Source of the DNA: G965220205 sp965220205 | Lineage (GTDB): Bacteria > Chloroflexota > Dehalococcoidia > Lucifugimonadales > Australimonadaceae | DNA length: 64,000 nucleotides | Reading direction: 5' to 3' | NCBI GenBank assembly: GCA_965220205.1 | Contig: OZ244812.1 | Location: 372,001-436,000, forward strand | Shown: positions 8,500-15,935 of the stretch, one piece after another | Layout: every line of letters starts with the position of its first letter | Position numbering within the stretch: position 1 is the stretch's first letter | Notes under the pieces: generated by a model | The model's input: only the letters and a program-made list of their open reading frames with translations | Told to the model about the DNA's origin: nothing | The model's database searches: none | Made by a program: the position numbers and the translations under genes

Positions 8500-8528
8500 G
8501 GGCTGGCCCAGCGGGCCAGCCCTTTCTC
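8500..8528 (+). terminator. Strong rho-independent terminator upstream of the restriction gene
   Basis: GGGCTGGCCC (8500-8509), loop AGC, GGGCCAGCCC (8513-8522), then TTTCTC. A perfect 10-bp stem oriented to stop plus-strand transcripts. The only plus-strand gene upstream is the methyltransferase, so its transcript may run antisense across the whole restriction gene before ending here. Confidence 0.7.
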
Positions 8529-8678
8529 ATTGCCCCGGGCGGCCAGGAAGCCGCAGCCGCGTCTGAACGGGCAACCTCTGACCGCCAAGGTTGAGCTAGG
8601 ACTCAACCGATGCCTCTAGAAGGCGCCGGTGCGGCTCCTGGCGCGCTCTACTCGTGCCCTGACGGCCCGAAACACGGC

Positions 8679-8891
8679 CTAGGGCGTGCCTGGTGCCTTG
8701 TCGAGGCCGCCGTTGCGCCAGCGCTCGTAGATGGCCTCAAGCTCGACAGGGTCGTCCGTCCGGAGCGCCAACTCAAGCTCGGCGAGGTCGTGTGCGGAGA
8801 TCGCGGAGAAACCGTCCCCTAGCATATCGGCACATCGAATCTTCACTTCATCGAGAATGACGGGCTTGCGCGGGTCCTCGTTAGCTGCCAT
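8679..8891 (-). CDS. Hypothetical protein (70 aa)
   Basis: Small acidic protein with no family I recognise. It starts at an ATG preceded by a G-rich stretch (GGATGGGGG) at normal spacing. Predicted to be mostly helical (DLAELELALRTDDPVELEAIYERW). It lies between the restriction gene and the three-gene operon, all on the minus strand. It could be a regulator or an anti-defence protein, but nothing in the sequence shows this. Confidence 0.5.
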   Translation of the reverse strand: MAANEDPRKPVILDEVKIRCADMLGDGFSAISAHDLAELELALRTDDPVELEAIYERWRNGGLDKAPGTP

Positions 8892-9068
8892 GCCCCCATC
8901 CTAGCAGAGCTAGGGCTGCGCGCCTTCCGGCCTTGCCCCGGACGGATTGGCAGGACGAGCCCACAGAACGCGCTGGCCTCGACGACGCTCAGGACGCTGC
9001 TCCGCGCACCACCGGCGGCAAGCGACGACCACGCGCGCACGGCGATCCATCGCAGCACCTGGGGCGGG

Positions 9069-9518
9069 CTAGCCACCTTGTAGCCTCGCGACACGATGGA
9101 ATTGTCCATCGACCTTGGCCTCCGGTCGCTCTTCCGGAGCGAGCCCGCGCGCGGCCACCGGAGCGCGACCGCACTGTAGGCATTGGTCGTCGCCCCAATG
9201 TGTGACAATCTGGCCACCACAATGCGCACACGTCGCGGCCAGGCGCGCCAGGAGCGCGGCCTGGGCCTTCCGGTCGGCCTCGGCCTCGGCTTCGCGCTTC
9301 CGAGCGGCCTTGCGGCGCTGGTAGAACCGCGAGTACTCACGGATTAGCTCCGGATGCGCTGCGTTCCAGGCTCTCGTGTTGGCGCGCTTGGCCGCTAGCT
9401 GTTCATCGGTGTCCTTGCGACCGTGCGCCGCGTAGTGACGTGCCTTGTACTCGCGTAGCTGCTCACGATGCGCGGCGTTCCATCGCTTTTGTGTCTCCGG
9501 GTTGTTCTTTCCGCCCAC
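9069..9518 (-). CDS. Hypothetical zinc-ribbon protein with two WNAAH repeats (149 aa)
   Basis: Last gene of a three-gene minus-strand operon in the element. The N-terminal half carries two copies of a basic helical repeat (WNAAHREQLREYKARHY, then WNAAHPELIREYSRFY). A Lys/Arg/Glu-rich helix follows, then a zinc ribbon with CAHC and CLQC. Such basic repeat plus zinc-ribbon proteins occur in phages and mobile elements and probably bind nucleic acid. It starts with GTG two bases after the stop of the previous gene, so it is likely translationally coupled. No catalytic motif is visible. Confidence 0.6.
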   Translation of the reverse strand: MGGKNNPETQKRWNAAHREQLREYKARHYAAHGRKDTDEQLAAKRANTRAWNAAHPELIREYSRFYQRRKAARKREAEAEADRKAQAALLARLAATCAHCGGQIVTHWGDDQCLQCGRAPVAARGLAPEERPEAKVDGQFHRVARLQGG

Positions 9519-9520
9519 GA

Positions 9521-10339
9521 CTACATCCGCTCAGGCCGCGTGCGAGGGCCGCCGGTGTCGCGAGCGCCGCCGGACTCGCGACGGACTCCGGGGACGTAAC
9601 GGACGCCACCACGACCCACAACGATGGAGCCGTTACCGATGTTCTGATTGCGCGCCTTGACCGGCTCTTTCGACCACTTGACGACGCGAAGCGTGGCGTC
9701 GTCGCCGAGGCCGCTTTCGCCTTCGCGTACTGCCTTCTTCTCGCCTGTCGCAAGGTCAACCGTGTACCGAATGCCGTGGTCGACGACCTCGACGACCCGG
9801 GCGTATCCGCCTTGCGGTTCCGACGCTGGCGGCTTGGCTTGAGCCGTTGTCGCGCTCGCAGCTTCGCTGAAGTCCGGGGGCTCGAAATCCGGCGGCGTGA
9901 AGGCGTCGAGCGCGGCATTGGCCGCCTTTTCCACGGGGCCGTAGGTGTTGTCGGCATCGGAGCCGCGTTCCGGCTCCAACGGCTCGTCAAGTGGCGGCGC
10001 GACCGGCTCCTCCATGTGCTCAGTGCGCGGCTCGGCAACGTCGAGTTGTGGCTGCTTGGGTTCGGCTGGCACGTCCGCCTGCTCGACGACGGCCTCAGTC
10101 TCCGGTGGCGCGGCCTCCGTGTCGGGTGGCACGGCATCGCGCTCCTGAGGCCCGTCGTCGGCTGTCGCGCGCGGCGCGTCGGACTCGTCATCGGGATCCT
10201 CCGGGACTACCGCATCGTACTCGCTCGGCGAGTAGTCGTCGGCGGCCTCTTCTAGCGGCGGCGCGGCAGGCGGCGCGTAGTCGCGTTGGGCCTGCTGCTG
10301 AGCCTCGAACTGGGCTTGTGCTTGCGATTGCGTACTCAT
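9521..10339 (-). CDS. Hypothetical acidic, Pro/Glu-rich protein (272 aa)
   Basis: Middle gene of the three-gene operon. The first 170 residues are low-complexity, rich in Pro, Glu, Asp and Ala and probably disordered (PPLEEAADDYSPSEYD, EEPVAPPLDEPLEPE). A small ordered part near residues 180-225 has alternating beta-like sequence (YARVVEVVDHGIRYTVDLAT), and a Gly/Arg-rich tail follows. The ATG at 10337-10339 has AAGGA upstream. I recognise no family; a scaffold or interaction protein is possible. The neighbours have zinc ribbons, so the operon may form one complex. Confidence 0.55.
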   Translation of the reverse strand: MSTQSQAQAQFEAQQQAQRDYAPPAAPPLEEAADDYSPSEYDAVVPEDPDDESDAPRATADDGPQERDAVPPDTEAAPPETEAVVEQADVPAEPKQPQLDVAEPRTEHMEEPVAPPLDEPLEPERGSDADNTYGPVEKAANAALDAFTPPDFEPPDFSEAASATTAQAKPPASEPQGGYARVVEVVDHGIRYTVDLATGEKKAVREGESGLGDDATLRVVKWSKEPVKARNQNIGNGSIVVGRGGVRYVPGVRRESGGARDTGGPRTRPERM

Positions 10340-10358
10340 CACACATCCTTCTTAGGCG

Positions 10359-11525
10359 CTATTCCTGGTAGCGTTGCAGCGCGGACGCGAGCGCATCGGC
10401 GCGCTCAGCCCAGTACGCTAGCTGCGCACGAGCCCCCGCCAGGTCGATGCCGTTGGGAAGCGAGCGGTTGCGCTCAATCCGGCTCTCAATGGCCGTCTCC
10501 CACTCCGCGACCATCTCTAGCGCGTGTTGATGCGCCGCGAGGTAATCCTCTTCCCGCTGTGTAGGCGTTGCGATGGCCGCTGGAGGATCTGGGGCGGCTG
10601 CCGTTCGCCAGTCCTCCCACTGCGGACGGAGCCAGTGGAGGGCGAAGAGCACCAACACCGCGAGCGCCGCGCACATCACGATGGAGAACAACACTGACAG
10701 GTCGGCTCGGCCGAGCACGCGACCGAGCGCGCGACCGAGCGGCCTGTACCAGCGGGACTGCAACCATTCCTGGTCTAGCCGCCTCTCCTCGGCGCGCTCG
10801 GCTGCACGGCGGGCGTCCTCGACGGCGTCCTCGCGGGCGCGCTCGGCGTCCTCGGCCCGGCGACGCAGCCGCTCAGCGTACGCTCTGTCGCTGCGTGCTT
10901 GCTCCGCAGCGGCCATGCGGTCGCGTTCGGCCTGCTCCTCGCGCTCGCGCTCTTCGGCCTCAGCAGCGGCCACCCGGTCGCGCTCTTCGGCCTCCGCAGC
11001 CGCGACGACGGCGCGGTGGTCGGCGAGCACGCCAGCCTCGTACTCAGCGTCGGCCTCTTCGAACAGGTCCGCCCACAGATGCCGTCGCGTCTCTTCGATG
11101 CCGGTGCCGCGTTCTACCGTGGTGACAATCAAGTCGCCATTCGGCTGCGGAGCACGACGCACAGCGGCATACGTCGGCTGCGCCGACGCACGGGCGCGAG
11201 CAGCCGCGTGCATCTCGTCGCGCTCGCGCTGGCGACGTTGGGCGTGCGTCACGCGCAACGGCGTCCACCATCTCAGTCGATCGCAAGCAGGGCATCTGCG
11301 ATAACGCGGGCCTGTCCACGAATGCCCGCAGCGCAGGCAATCGAACTCGCCTACCGCGTCGTCGATGACCGCTCGAAGCTGCACACGCGCTGGCGCCACG
11401 CGCGCGGACAATGCGACCGGTTTATCACCGGCCCATCGGCGGGTGCCACAAGCCTTGCAGCGAGGCGGATTGGCAACGCGAGTGCGCCAAGTGTGGCCGC
11501 ATTTCTGGCAGGTAGCTGTTGTCAT
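10359..11525 (-). CDS. Zinc-ribbon, coiled-coil membrane protein of unknown function (388 aa)
   Basis: First gene of the three-gene operon. The start at 11523-11525 (MTTATCQKCGHTW) was chosen over an upstream in-frame ATG because it begins directly at the zinc ribbon. There are two zinc ribbons: CQKC with CKAC (about 5-25), and CLRC with CPAC (about 62-85). A long charged Arg/Glu/Ala coiled coil follows (about 160-265), then one hydrophobic segment (LSVLFSIVMCAALAVLVLFA, about 290-310) and a helical C-terminal domain. The layout suggests a membrane-anchored sensor or scaffold. No enzyme motif is present. Confidence 0.6.
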   Translation of the reverse strand: MTTATCQKCGHTWRTRVANPPRCKACGTRRWAGDKPVALSARVAPARVQLRAVIDDAVGEFDCLRCGHSWTGPRYRRCPACDRLRWWTPLRVTHAQRRQRERDEMHAAARARASAQPTYAAVRRAPQPNGDLIVTTVERGTGIEETRRHLWADLFEEADAEYEAGVLADHRAVVAAAEAEERDRVAAAEAEEREREEQAERDRMAAAEQARSDRAYAERLRRRAEDAERAREDAVEDARRAAERAEERRLDQEWLQSRWYRPLGRALGRVLGRADLSVLFSIVMCAALAVLVLFALHWLRPQWEDWRTAAAPDPPAAIATPTQREEDYLAAHQHALEMVAEWETAIESRIERNRSLPNGIDLAGARAQLAYWAERADALASALQRYQE

Positions 11526-12061
11526 GATGGGGCATGTCCTTAGTGCCAGAATAAGGGTAGAAATCTCTTTGGGGGTGTAGGGGCTTTTCTCTGGAGCCGA
11601 ATGAGGCTCTAGGTGGCACTTTATTGCGCTCAGCACACCTGACGACGAGTTTGGCGCGGTAGGTTGTCCTGTCGGAACACGTATAGTCTACTCGTAGCCG
11701 ACAGCCATTACAAGCGATTTACGTTGTGTTTGTTTGGAGTTAGTCAACAACGCAACGTAGGGCTCTTGCGCCCTCTTAGGTGGCACTGAGCGGCAACGAG
11801 CACGAGCAGACAGCGGCAACAAGCCCAGTGGCACTAGCGGCGGCTCTCTGGCACTAACTTATCGCTCGCGCTGTCGGCTCTGCATCACGGCATCGACACC
11901 AACAATGCAGCAGTTGGGGCACGTTTTGGCGCTTTTTACGAGTGTAACAGAGTAACATAGTAGTAGAACTTGCCCGGTTACTAGATTCCCAACGGTGACA
12001 TTCCACGAGCAAATGGGGCCGTCGAGGGCCATGCTGGAACACAACCGAAGCGGCTGACTCA

Positions 12062-12181
12062 ATGTGATGATGCGATATTGAGGCCGTTGATTGACCGAAT
12101 ACAAGCATCTGTACTATTGACGGCCTAGTGGCTGTAGGCGTACGTTGTACAACCGGCCTGTTCAATATCGCATCATCACAT
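12062..12181. repeat. Perfect 20-bp inverted repeat flanking a promoter
   Basis: ATGTGATGATGCGATATTGA at 12062-12081 and its exact reverse complement at 12162-12181, separated by 80 bases. The right arm ends 22 bases before the GTG start of the primase-helicase. The arms could be operators for looping repression or initiator-protein binding sites. Confidence 0.85.
12117..12146 (+). promoter_or_regulatory. Predicted promoter of the primase-helicase gene
   Basis: TTGACG (12117-12122), an 18-base spacer, TACGTT (12141-12146), inside the 80-base spacer of the 20-bp inverted repeat. The Shine-Dalgarno GAGGAGG (12191-12197) and the GTG start at 12204 follow. Confidence 0.45.
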
Positions 12182-12203
12182 AATAGAGCAGAGGAGGCTC
12201 CGC

Positions 12204-14642
12204 GTGCCCAATCATGGAGAGGCACCAAAGTTCGGTGATATATCGGACGGCTCCAACCACAGGTGGCCCTGCGCTAAATCAGGCTCCTCGCGTGCACACT
12301 CGGCAACAATGCTGACTCAGGGGTGGATGCTCCGCTGCCATACGGGGGCGTGTAGTTACGTCGATCTCCGTCGCGAGGTCGGCCTGCCGGTTGGCGCAGA
12401 GTCTAGGAACGCGGACACGCCTACATCGTATGACCCGCGCTATCTGGTGGCGACGTACACATCTCGCGAAGGCAAGCCGCTCCGCCGTTACCGGCGCGAC
12501 TGGCCGAAGGACTTTCCTGATGTTGAAGATGTTTGCCCCTGGCCGAAGTGCGAGACGCCTGCAGTCCGACACAAGCACACGTATGGCTCAGGCAGTCCTA
12601 AAGGTGCCCACCTGCTTGCATGGGACACGGTCAAGCCTGAGTCTAAGTTGGTGATATGCGAGGGAGAGAAAGCCGCAGCCGCGCTCGACGTGGACGGCTA
12701 TGTAGCCGTCTCGTATCCGAATGGCGCAGGCAGCGCGGGCGTTGCCGACTACTCGCTATGCATCAACAAGGTCGTCTACGTCTGGCCGGATGACGACAGC
12801 GCGGGCGAGGCCGCAGGCAAGGTTGTAGCGGCCAAAGCTAAGCTCGCTGGTGCTACCGAAGTGCGGATGGTTTGGCATCTGGACTCCATCGGCAACGGCG
12901 ACGATGCGGCGGACTGCCCGCCTGTGCTCCAGGCGCAATTGCTCGCCAACGCAACGCTCCTGTCGATACAAGGGACGCATCATGAGCCTGCGATGCAAGA
13001 CGACTATCCCGCAGCCGTGATAGAGAACCAAAGCGGCCCAGGCGACGCATTGCGGCTGCTTGCATTCGCTGCGCCTCGGTTGGTGCTGGTGTACGTAGAG
13101 CATGCCGCCGAGCGTCGTTACGAGCCGTACATCCGGCTTCCGAACGGCCTATTGGACAAAGGTGCTGGCCTCCAGATGGAGCTACTCGCCAGCACGGACT
13201 TTGCGATAGCCCAAGCTAAGAACGTCATACCAAGCACCCGCGAATTGAATGCAGCCGTGCGCTACCTGAATCGCATCTTTACGCCAGCGGGCATGTCGCT
13301 GCTCAACCATGCAATACCAGCGGCCATCGGCAAGATAGGGCCAGAACGACTGATAGCAGAGGGCGCGCGTATTGTTGACGCTCGCGACGTCGGTTTGAGC
13401 ATGCGTTACGCAGCGTTCGCCAACGGCATAGTGGACAAGCGCACTGGCGAGATGGTGGGCTCGGTAGACGAGGATGTCTACATAATCGGCAACTGTCGCT
13501 GGAACTACAAGCCCGACGCGACACATCCTGATGTTGACCGCGTTATGCCGCCGTTGGAAGAGGTGCAAGACGAGCAGCAGAAATGGTGGCGCGAGGTCCG
13601 CGGGGTCATGTCTCACAGGCCGCCGGAGCGCGAGATTGTGACTCAGATAAGCGAGCCGGGGTCTGGCAAGAGCACCTGGCGCTCTGGCGACTTGGCGGCT
13701 CTCGCCCCGTACGTCACAACGATGCGCGAAGAAGGACTACAGCACCAAATCGGCGGCGCAAGCAAACACAATGGCGACCTCGTTGCGCTCGCGCAGCCTG
13801 CATGGTGGTGCTATCTACCAGAGGTCAAGAAGGTCGATGCGGAGCAGCTAAATCAAGTCTCTGGCGGCGATGGATATCTGTCCATTCGTCGCATACACCG
13901 CGAGGACGAACTGATATACGTGACTGCCCACTTGGTGATTCAAGGCAACGGCAAGCAAGACGGAAAGAGCATGCTGGGCCTAGGTGCAGCCGACCAGGTA
14001 GCTGACGCGCTGGCCGATAGAGTCAAGCCGATGATTATGCACACCATCCGTAACCCGGAAAAGCGCCTCGTGTCTGCAATGCTTGGCGACCGCGCGCGCT
14101 GCGAGGCGTGGATAGCACGAACCATCAAAGACAGTGTGCAAGCCTGGGGAAAGTACGGCAACGAAGAGACGGGGCACATCGCTTGGCCCGACGCGAGCGA
14201 TGACCAACAGAAAGAGCTAGACCGGCTCAAGAGGGCAGAGGCGACTGATTGGGAGCGCGAATTCCTGCTAACCAGATACGAAACTGGGCAGGCCAGCACG
14301 GACATCATCAAGATGTCAGACGTGCTCAGGGAGTACGAGCAGTGGCATAAAGAAGAATACGGCTCCAACCCTAAGATGATGCCGGTATCGCGAAAGATGC
14401 TCACCACGCGACTGAAAAAACACCTTGGCGCGGAGAGCCGGAGCACCGGCCACGATATGCTGGTGTGGCCTGTATGTCGCAAGGCGATTGTTGTTGAGGA
14501 GGAGGCCGAGCACTCGCCAGAACGTCGCGCCGATGACCGCGCGGAGATCGCGGCCAAGCGCGAGCTAGAGGCAGAGCACGACAAGCAGATGGGCCACCGA
14601 GCCGCTGAGGATGTGCCAGAGGAAGAGAAATGGATGCACTAG
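12204..14642 (+). CDS. Primase-helicase (TOPRIM plus SF3/D5-like helicase, 812 aa)
   Basis: Replication protein of the element. The GTG start is supported by GAGGAGG seven bases upstream. The N-terminal Cys/His region (WMLRCHTGACSYVDL) resembles the zinc-binding domain of phage primases. A TOPRIM domain follows (about 149-215), with LVICEGEKAAAALDVDG holding the glutamate and VVYVWPDDDSAGEAAG the aspartates. A P-loop at about 484-491 (SEPGSGKST) and a downstream HLVIQGN resemble the phage P4 / D5 helicase family. It lies next to the putative origin region, so it probably initiates autonomous or excised replication. Whether it truly primes is inferred from the fold only. Confidence 0.82.
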   Translation: MPNHGEAPKFGDISDGSNHRWPCAKSGSSRAHSATMLTQGWMLRCHTGACSYVDLRREVGLPVGAESRNADTPTSYDPRYLVATYTSREGKPLRRYRRDWPKDFPDVEDVCPWPKCETPAVRHKHTYGSGSPKGAHLLAWDTVKPESKLVICEGEKAAAALDVDGYVAVSYPNGAGSAGVADYSLCINKVVYVWPDDDSAGEAAGKVVAAKAKLAGATEVRMVWHLDSIGNGDDAADCPPVLQAQLLANATLLSIQGTHHEPAMQDDYPAAVIENQSGPGDALRLLAFAAPRLVLVYVEHAAERRYEPYIRLPNGLLDKGAGLQMELLASTDFAIAQAKNVIPSTRELNAAVRYLNRIFTPAGMSLLNHAIPAAIGKIGPERLIAEGARIVDARDVGLSMRYAAFANGIVDKRTGEMVGSVDEDVYIIGNCRWNYKPDATHPDVDRVMPPLEEVQDEQQKWWREVRGVMSHRPPEREIVTQISEPGSGKSTWRSGDLAALAPYVTTMREEGLQHQIGGASKHNGDLVALAQPAWWCYLPEVKKVDAEQLNQVSGGDGYLSIRRIHREDELIYVTAHLVIQGNGKQDGKSMLGLGAADQVADALADRVKPMIMHTIRNPEKRLVSAMLGDRARCEAWIARTIKDSVQAWGKYGNEETGHIAWPDASDDQQKELDRLKRAEATDWEREFLLTRYETGQASTDIIKMSDVLREYEQWHKEEYGSNPKMMPVSRKMLTTRLKKHLGAESRSTGHDMLVWPVCRKAIVVEEEAEHSPERRADDRAEIAAKRELEAEHDKQMGHRAAEDVPEEEKWMH

Positions 14643-14656
14643 GAAAGGAGGCCGTG

Positions 14657-14869
14657 ATGGAGAAAGAGTTAGTTGCCGTACAGTACGCCTGCCCGCACTG
14701 CGGCCTAGCGACACACTTCGTGTGCCCGGTGTGTGATATGGGCGTCGAGGCCCGCAACGGCAAGCTCGTGAAGCACTACCCGCGCATCCGGCCTTCGGAG
14801 CCGCCTTGCGAGGGCTCAGGGCTGCCAGTGCGCCGCAAGCTGCGCAACGCGCCGATGGCGAAGTGGTAG
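14657..14869 (+). CDS. Small zinc-ribbon protein (70 aa)
   Basis: Short protein with a CPHC/CPVC zinc ribbon (residues about 11-26), followed by a basic tail. The ATG at 14657 is chosen because AAAGGAGG (14644-14651) lies at good spacing and overlaps the end region of the primase-helicase gene, so both are probably on one transcript. No family recognised. Confidence 0.6.
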   Translation: MEKELVAVQYACPHCGLATHFVCPVCDMGVEARNGKLVKHYPRIRPSEPPCEGSGLPVRRKLRNAPMAKW

Positions 14870-14961
14870 AGAGGACAGCGAGCCCGCAAGAGAGGAACTA
14901 GGCGGGCCAAGCAACGACTGGCCGCGCTTGTGAGGCCAAGCGCGACCGAGCCGATGTTAAT

Positions 14962-15162
14962 GTGAATCGAATGGACACTCCCGCACCGCAGTTGCTCCGC
15001 ATCAAAGATGTGGTCGCTCGCCTACAGCTTTCCAAGGGACACATCCGGCGGCTTGAGGGCCGCGGCGAGTTCCCGCCTCGGCTCAAGTTGGGTGCCAGCG
15101 CACGCTGGCGCACCAGCGACATTGAGGCGTTCCTTGCCGCCGGTTGCGTATGGCACATCTAG
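14962..15162 (+). CDS. AlpA/MerR-type excisionase-like DNA-binding protein (66 aa)
   Basis: Small helix-turn-helix protein like AlpA/Xis directionality factors: LLRIKDVVARLQLSKGHIRR forms the helix-turn-helix and the wing/recognition part is RGEFPPRLKLGASARWRTSD followed by IEAFL. Alternative starts are GTG 14962 and ATG 14971; neither has a strong Shine-Dalgarno. It sits just inside the right end of the element, with its stop next to the right arm-type repeats, as expected for an excisionase that binds near attR. Confidence 0.75.
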   Translation: MNRMDTPAPQLLRIKDVVARLQLSKGHIRRLEGRGEFPPRLKLGASARWRTSDIEAFLAAGCVWHI

Positions 15163-15178
15163 CAACGTGCTAGCAACC
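15159..15178. repeat. Right arm-type repeats of the integrase
   Basis: CTAGCAAC (15159-15166) and GCTAGCAACC (15169-15178), ten bases apart. They are identical in core to the motifs at 5688-5708 beside the integrase, and lie about 50 bases inside attR. Confidence 0.6.
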
Positions 15179-15229
15179 GAGGCATCATGCTTGCCGCTGC
15201 GTCGCACCGTGGCCTAGTTACGGCCCCGT

Positions 15230-15238
15230 CGGCATAGC
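15230..15238. other. attR core of the integrative element
   Basis: Second copy of CGGCATAGC. Minus-strand chrA codons run into it (GIAVGIKRAGYA) and then continue as non-homologous element sequence. Confidence 0.88.
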
Positions 15239-15455
15239 CGGCGCGCTTGATCCCTACGGCGATGCCAAGCTGACTGCTCGCTGGGCCGGGCAGAAACTGA
15301 CAGAGTGCAACGAGCTCCCCGAAGCTCTCTTCATCGAGCCACCCGCGCCGGACGACGTACTCCTCGCGGAAGTAGCCGATGTGAGCGACCGGACCGCCAA
15401 ACGACGTAAGACCCAGACGCGTTGCGACTAGCAGGACTTCCAAGACCCTACTCAT
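15230..15455 (-). pseudogene. chrA: chrA fragment 1 of 3 (N-terminal 75 residues)
   Basis: Start of the chromate transporter: MSRVLEVLLVATRLGL, TSFGGPVAHIGYFREEYV and CQFLPGPASSQLGIAVG are N-terminal CHR-domain signatures. The ATG is at 15453-15455. Homology stops exactly at the attR core; the frame then runs 24 codons into the element and ends at 15159. With the fragments at 5196-5591 and 3433-4002 it makes one complete ChrA, so the transporter was intact before the two insertions. Confidence 0.92.
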
Positions 15456-15623
15456 GGGCTTAGGTCGTCTCAGGCGCGTGCTTGTCCATGGAGTCCAAGA
15501 GGCTCTGTCGCTTTGGAACCTGCGCGCGGTACTCGCCGGGGCGAGGGCGACTACGGCGGCCGTCGCTGCTAGAACGACGGCCATTGCCTTTGCGAGGCAA
15601 GCAGTCTGCTAGGAGGAGTTGCC

Positions 15624-15935
15624 GTGAGCGCGCTCTCGGAGAGCAAAGTAGGCGGCTTGGCGCTGGTAGTTGGTGAGGGTCTGATCTTGTGTTCGGTTTC
15701 ATTCGTTTCTGGCGTCCTACTCGTCGGCCCTGTGGATGGGGCTGACTTGGTCCGGTTGACTCGAGTCCATAGTAGATGCCGAGAGTGGCCGCGTCACATT
15801 GCGGCTCTGGTCACTCTTGGCCTAGTCGTCGCGTACGATCAACTTCGCGTGAGGGGCGGCGCTCGTCTTGGTCGACCGTCCGTGGGTGTAATGTGTCTGC
15901 CAACCTCGATGTGGGGTGAGCCGTGGACCGTCTGA
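15624..15935 (+). CDS. Small hydrophobic protein, possibly a truncated remnant (103 aa)
   Basis: GTG start with AGGAGGAG upstream. The first 40 residues are hydrophobic (GGLALVVGEGLILCSVSFVS) and look like the first membrane segment of small multi-span proteins. A second hydrophobic patch (IAALVTLGLVVAY) follows, after which the sequence loses membrane-protein character. The stop overlaps the next gene's start by 13 bases. I read it as a possibly frameshifted or degraded small membrane protein. Confidence 0.4.
   Translation: MSALSESKVGGLALVVGEGLILCSVSFVSGVLLVGPVDGADLVRLTRVHSRCREWPRHIAALVTLGLVVAYDQLRVRGGARLGRPSVGVMCLPTSMWGEPWTV

Larger units (their letters stand above)
11526..12203. promoter_or_regulatory. 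Control or replication-origin region of the element
   Basis: About 680 bases with no credible gene, less GC-rich than its surroundings, between the divergent three-gene operon and the primase-helicase gene. It holds four copies of TGGCACT (11614, 11781, 11829, 11849), two of them within AGGTGGCACT. It also has a dyad TACGTTG (11720-11726) / CAACGTA (11753-11759), a perfect 20-bp inverted repeat (12062-12081 / 12162-12181) and a predicted promoter between its arms. Iterons, dyads and the adjacent primase-helicase make it a candidate origin. That role is inferred. Confidence 0.5.
5592..15238. mobile_element. 9.6 kb integrative element inserted in chrA
   Basis: An integrated element bounded by the 9-bp direct repeat CGGCATAGC. 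Order: tyrosine integrase next to the left end; methyltransferase and convergent GIY-YIG restriction enzyme; a 70-aa hypothetical; three minus-strand genes of unknown function; a non-coding control region with a perfect 20-bp inverted repeat; a primase-helicase; a small zinc-ribbon protein; and a MerR/AlpA-like putative excisionase near the right end. GCTAGCAACC motifs occur inside both ends, as expected for integrase arm-type sites. No capsid, portal, terminase, relaxase or conjugation gene is visible. It may be a satellite-like or plasmid-like integrative element that relies on helper functions; this last point is inference. Confidence 0.9.

Noticed and set aside
11854..12228. 124-codon minus-strand open frame upstream of the primase-helicase
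   Set aside because: No ribosome binding site, no protein-like composition, and it spans the inverted repeat and promoter region.
15456..15623. Possible short gene upstream of chrA
   Set aside because: A short open plus-strand frame exists, but it has no start signal and no recognisable protein features.
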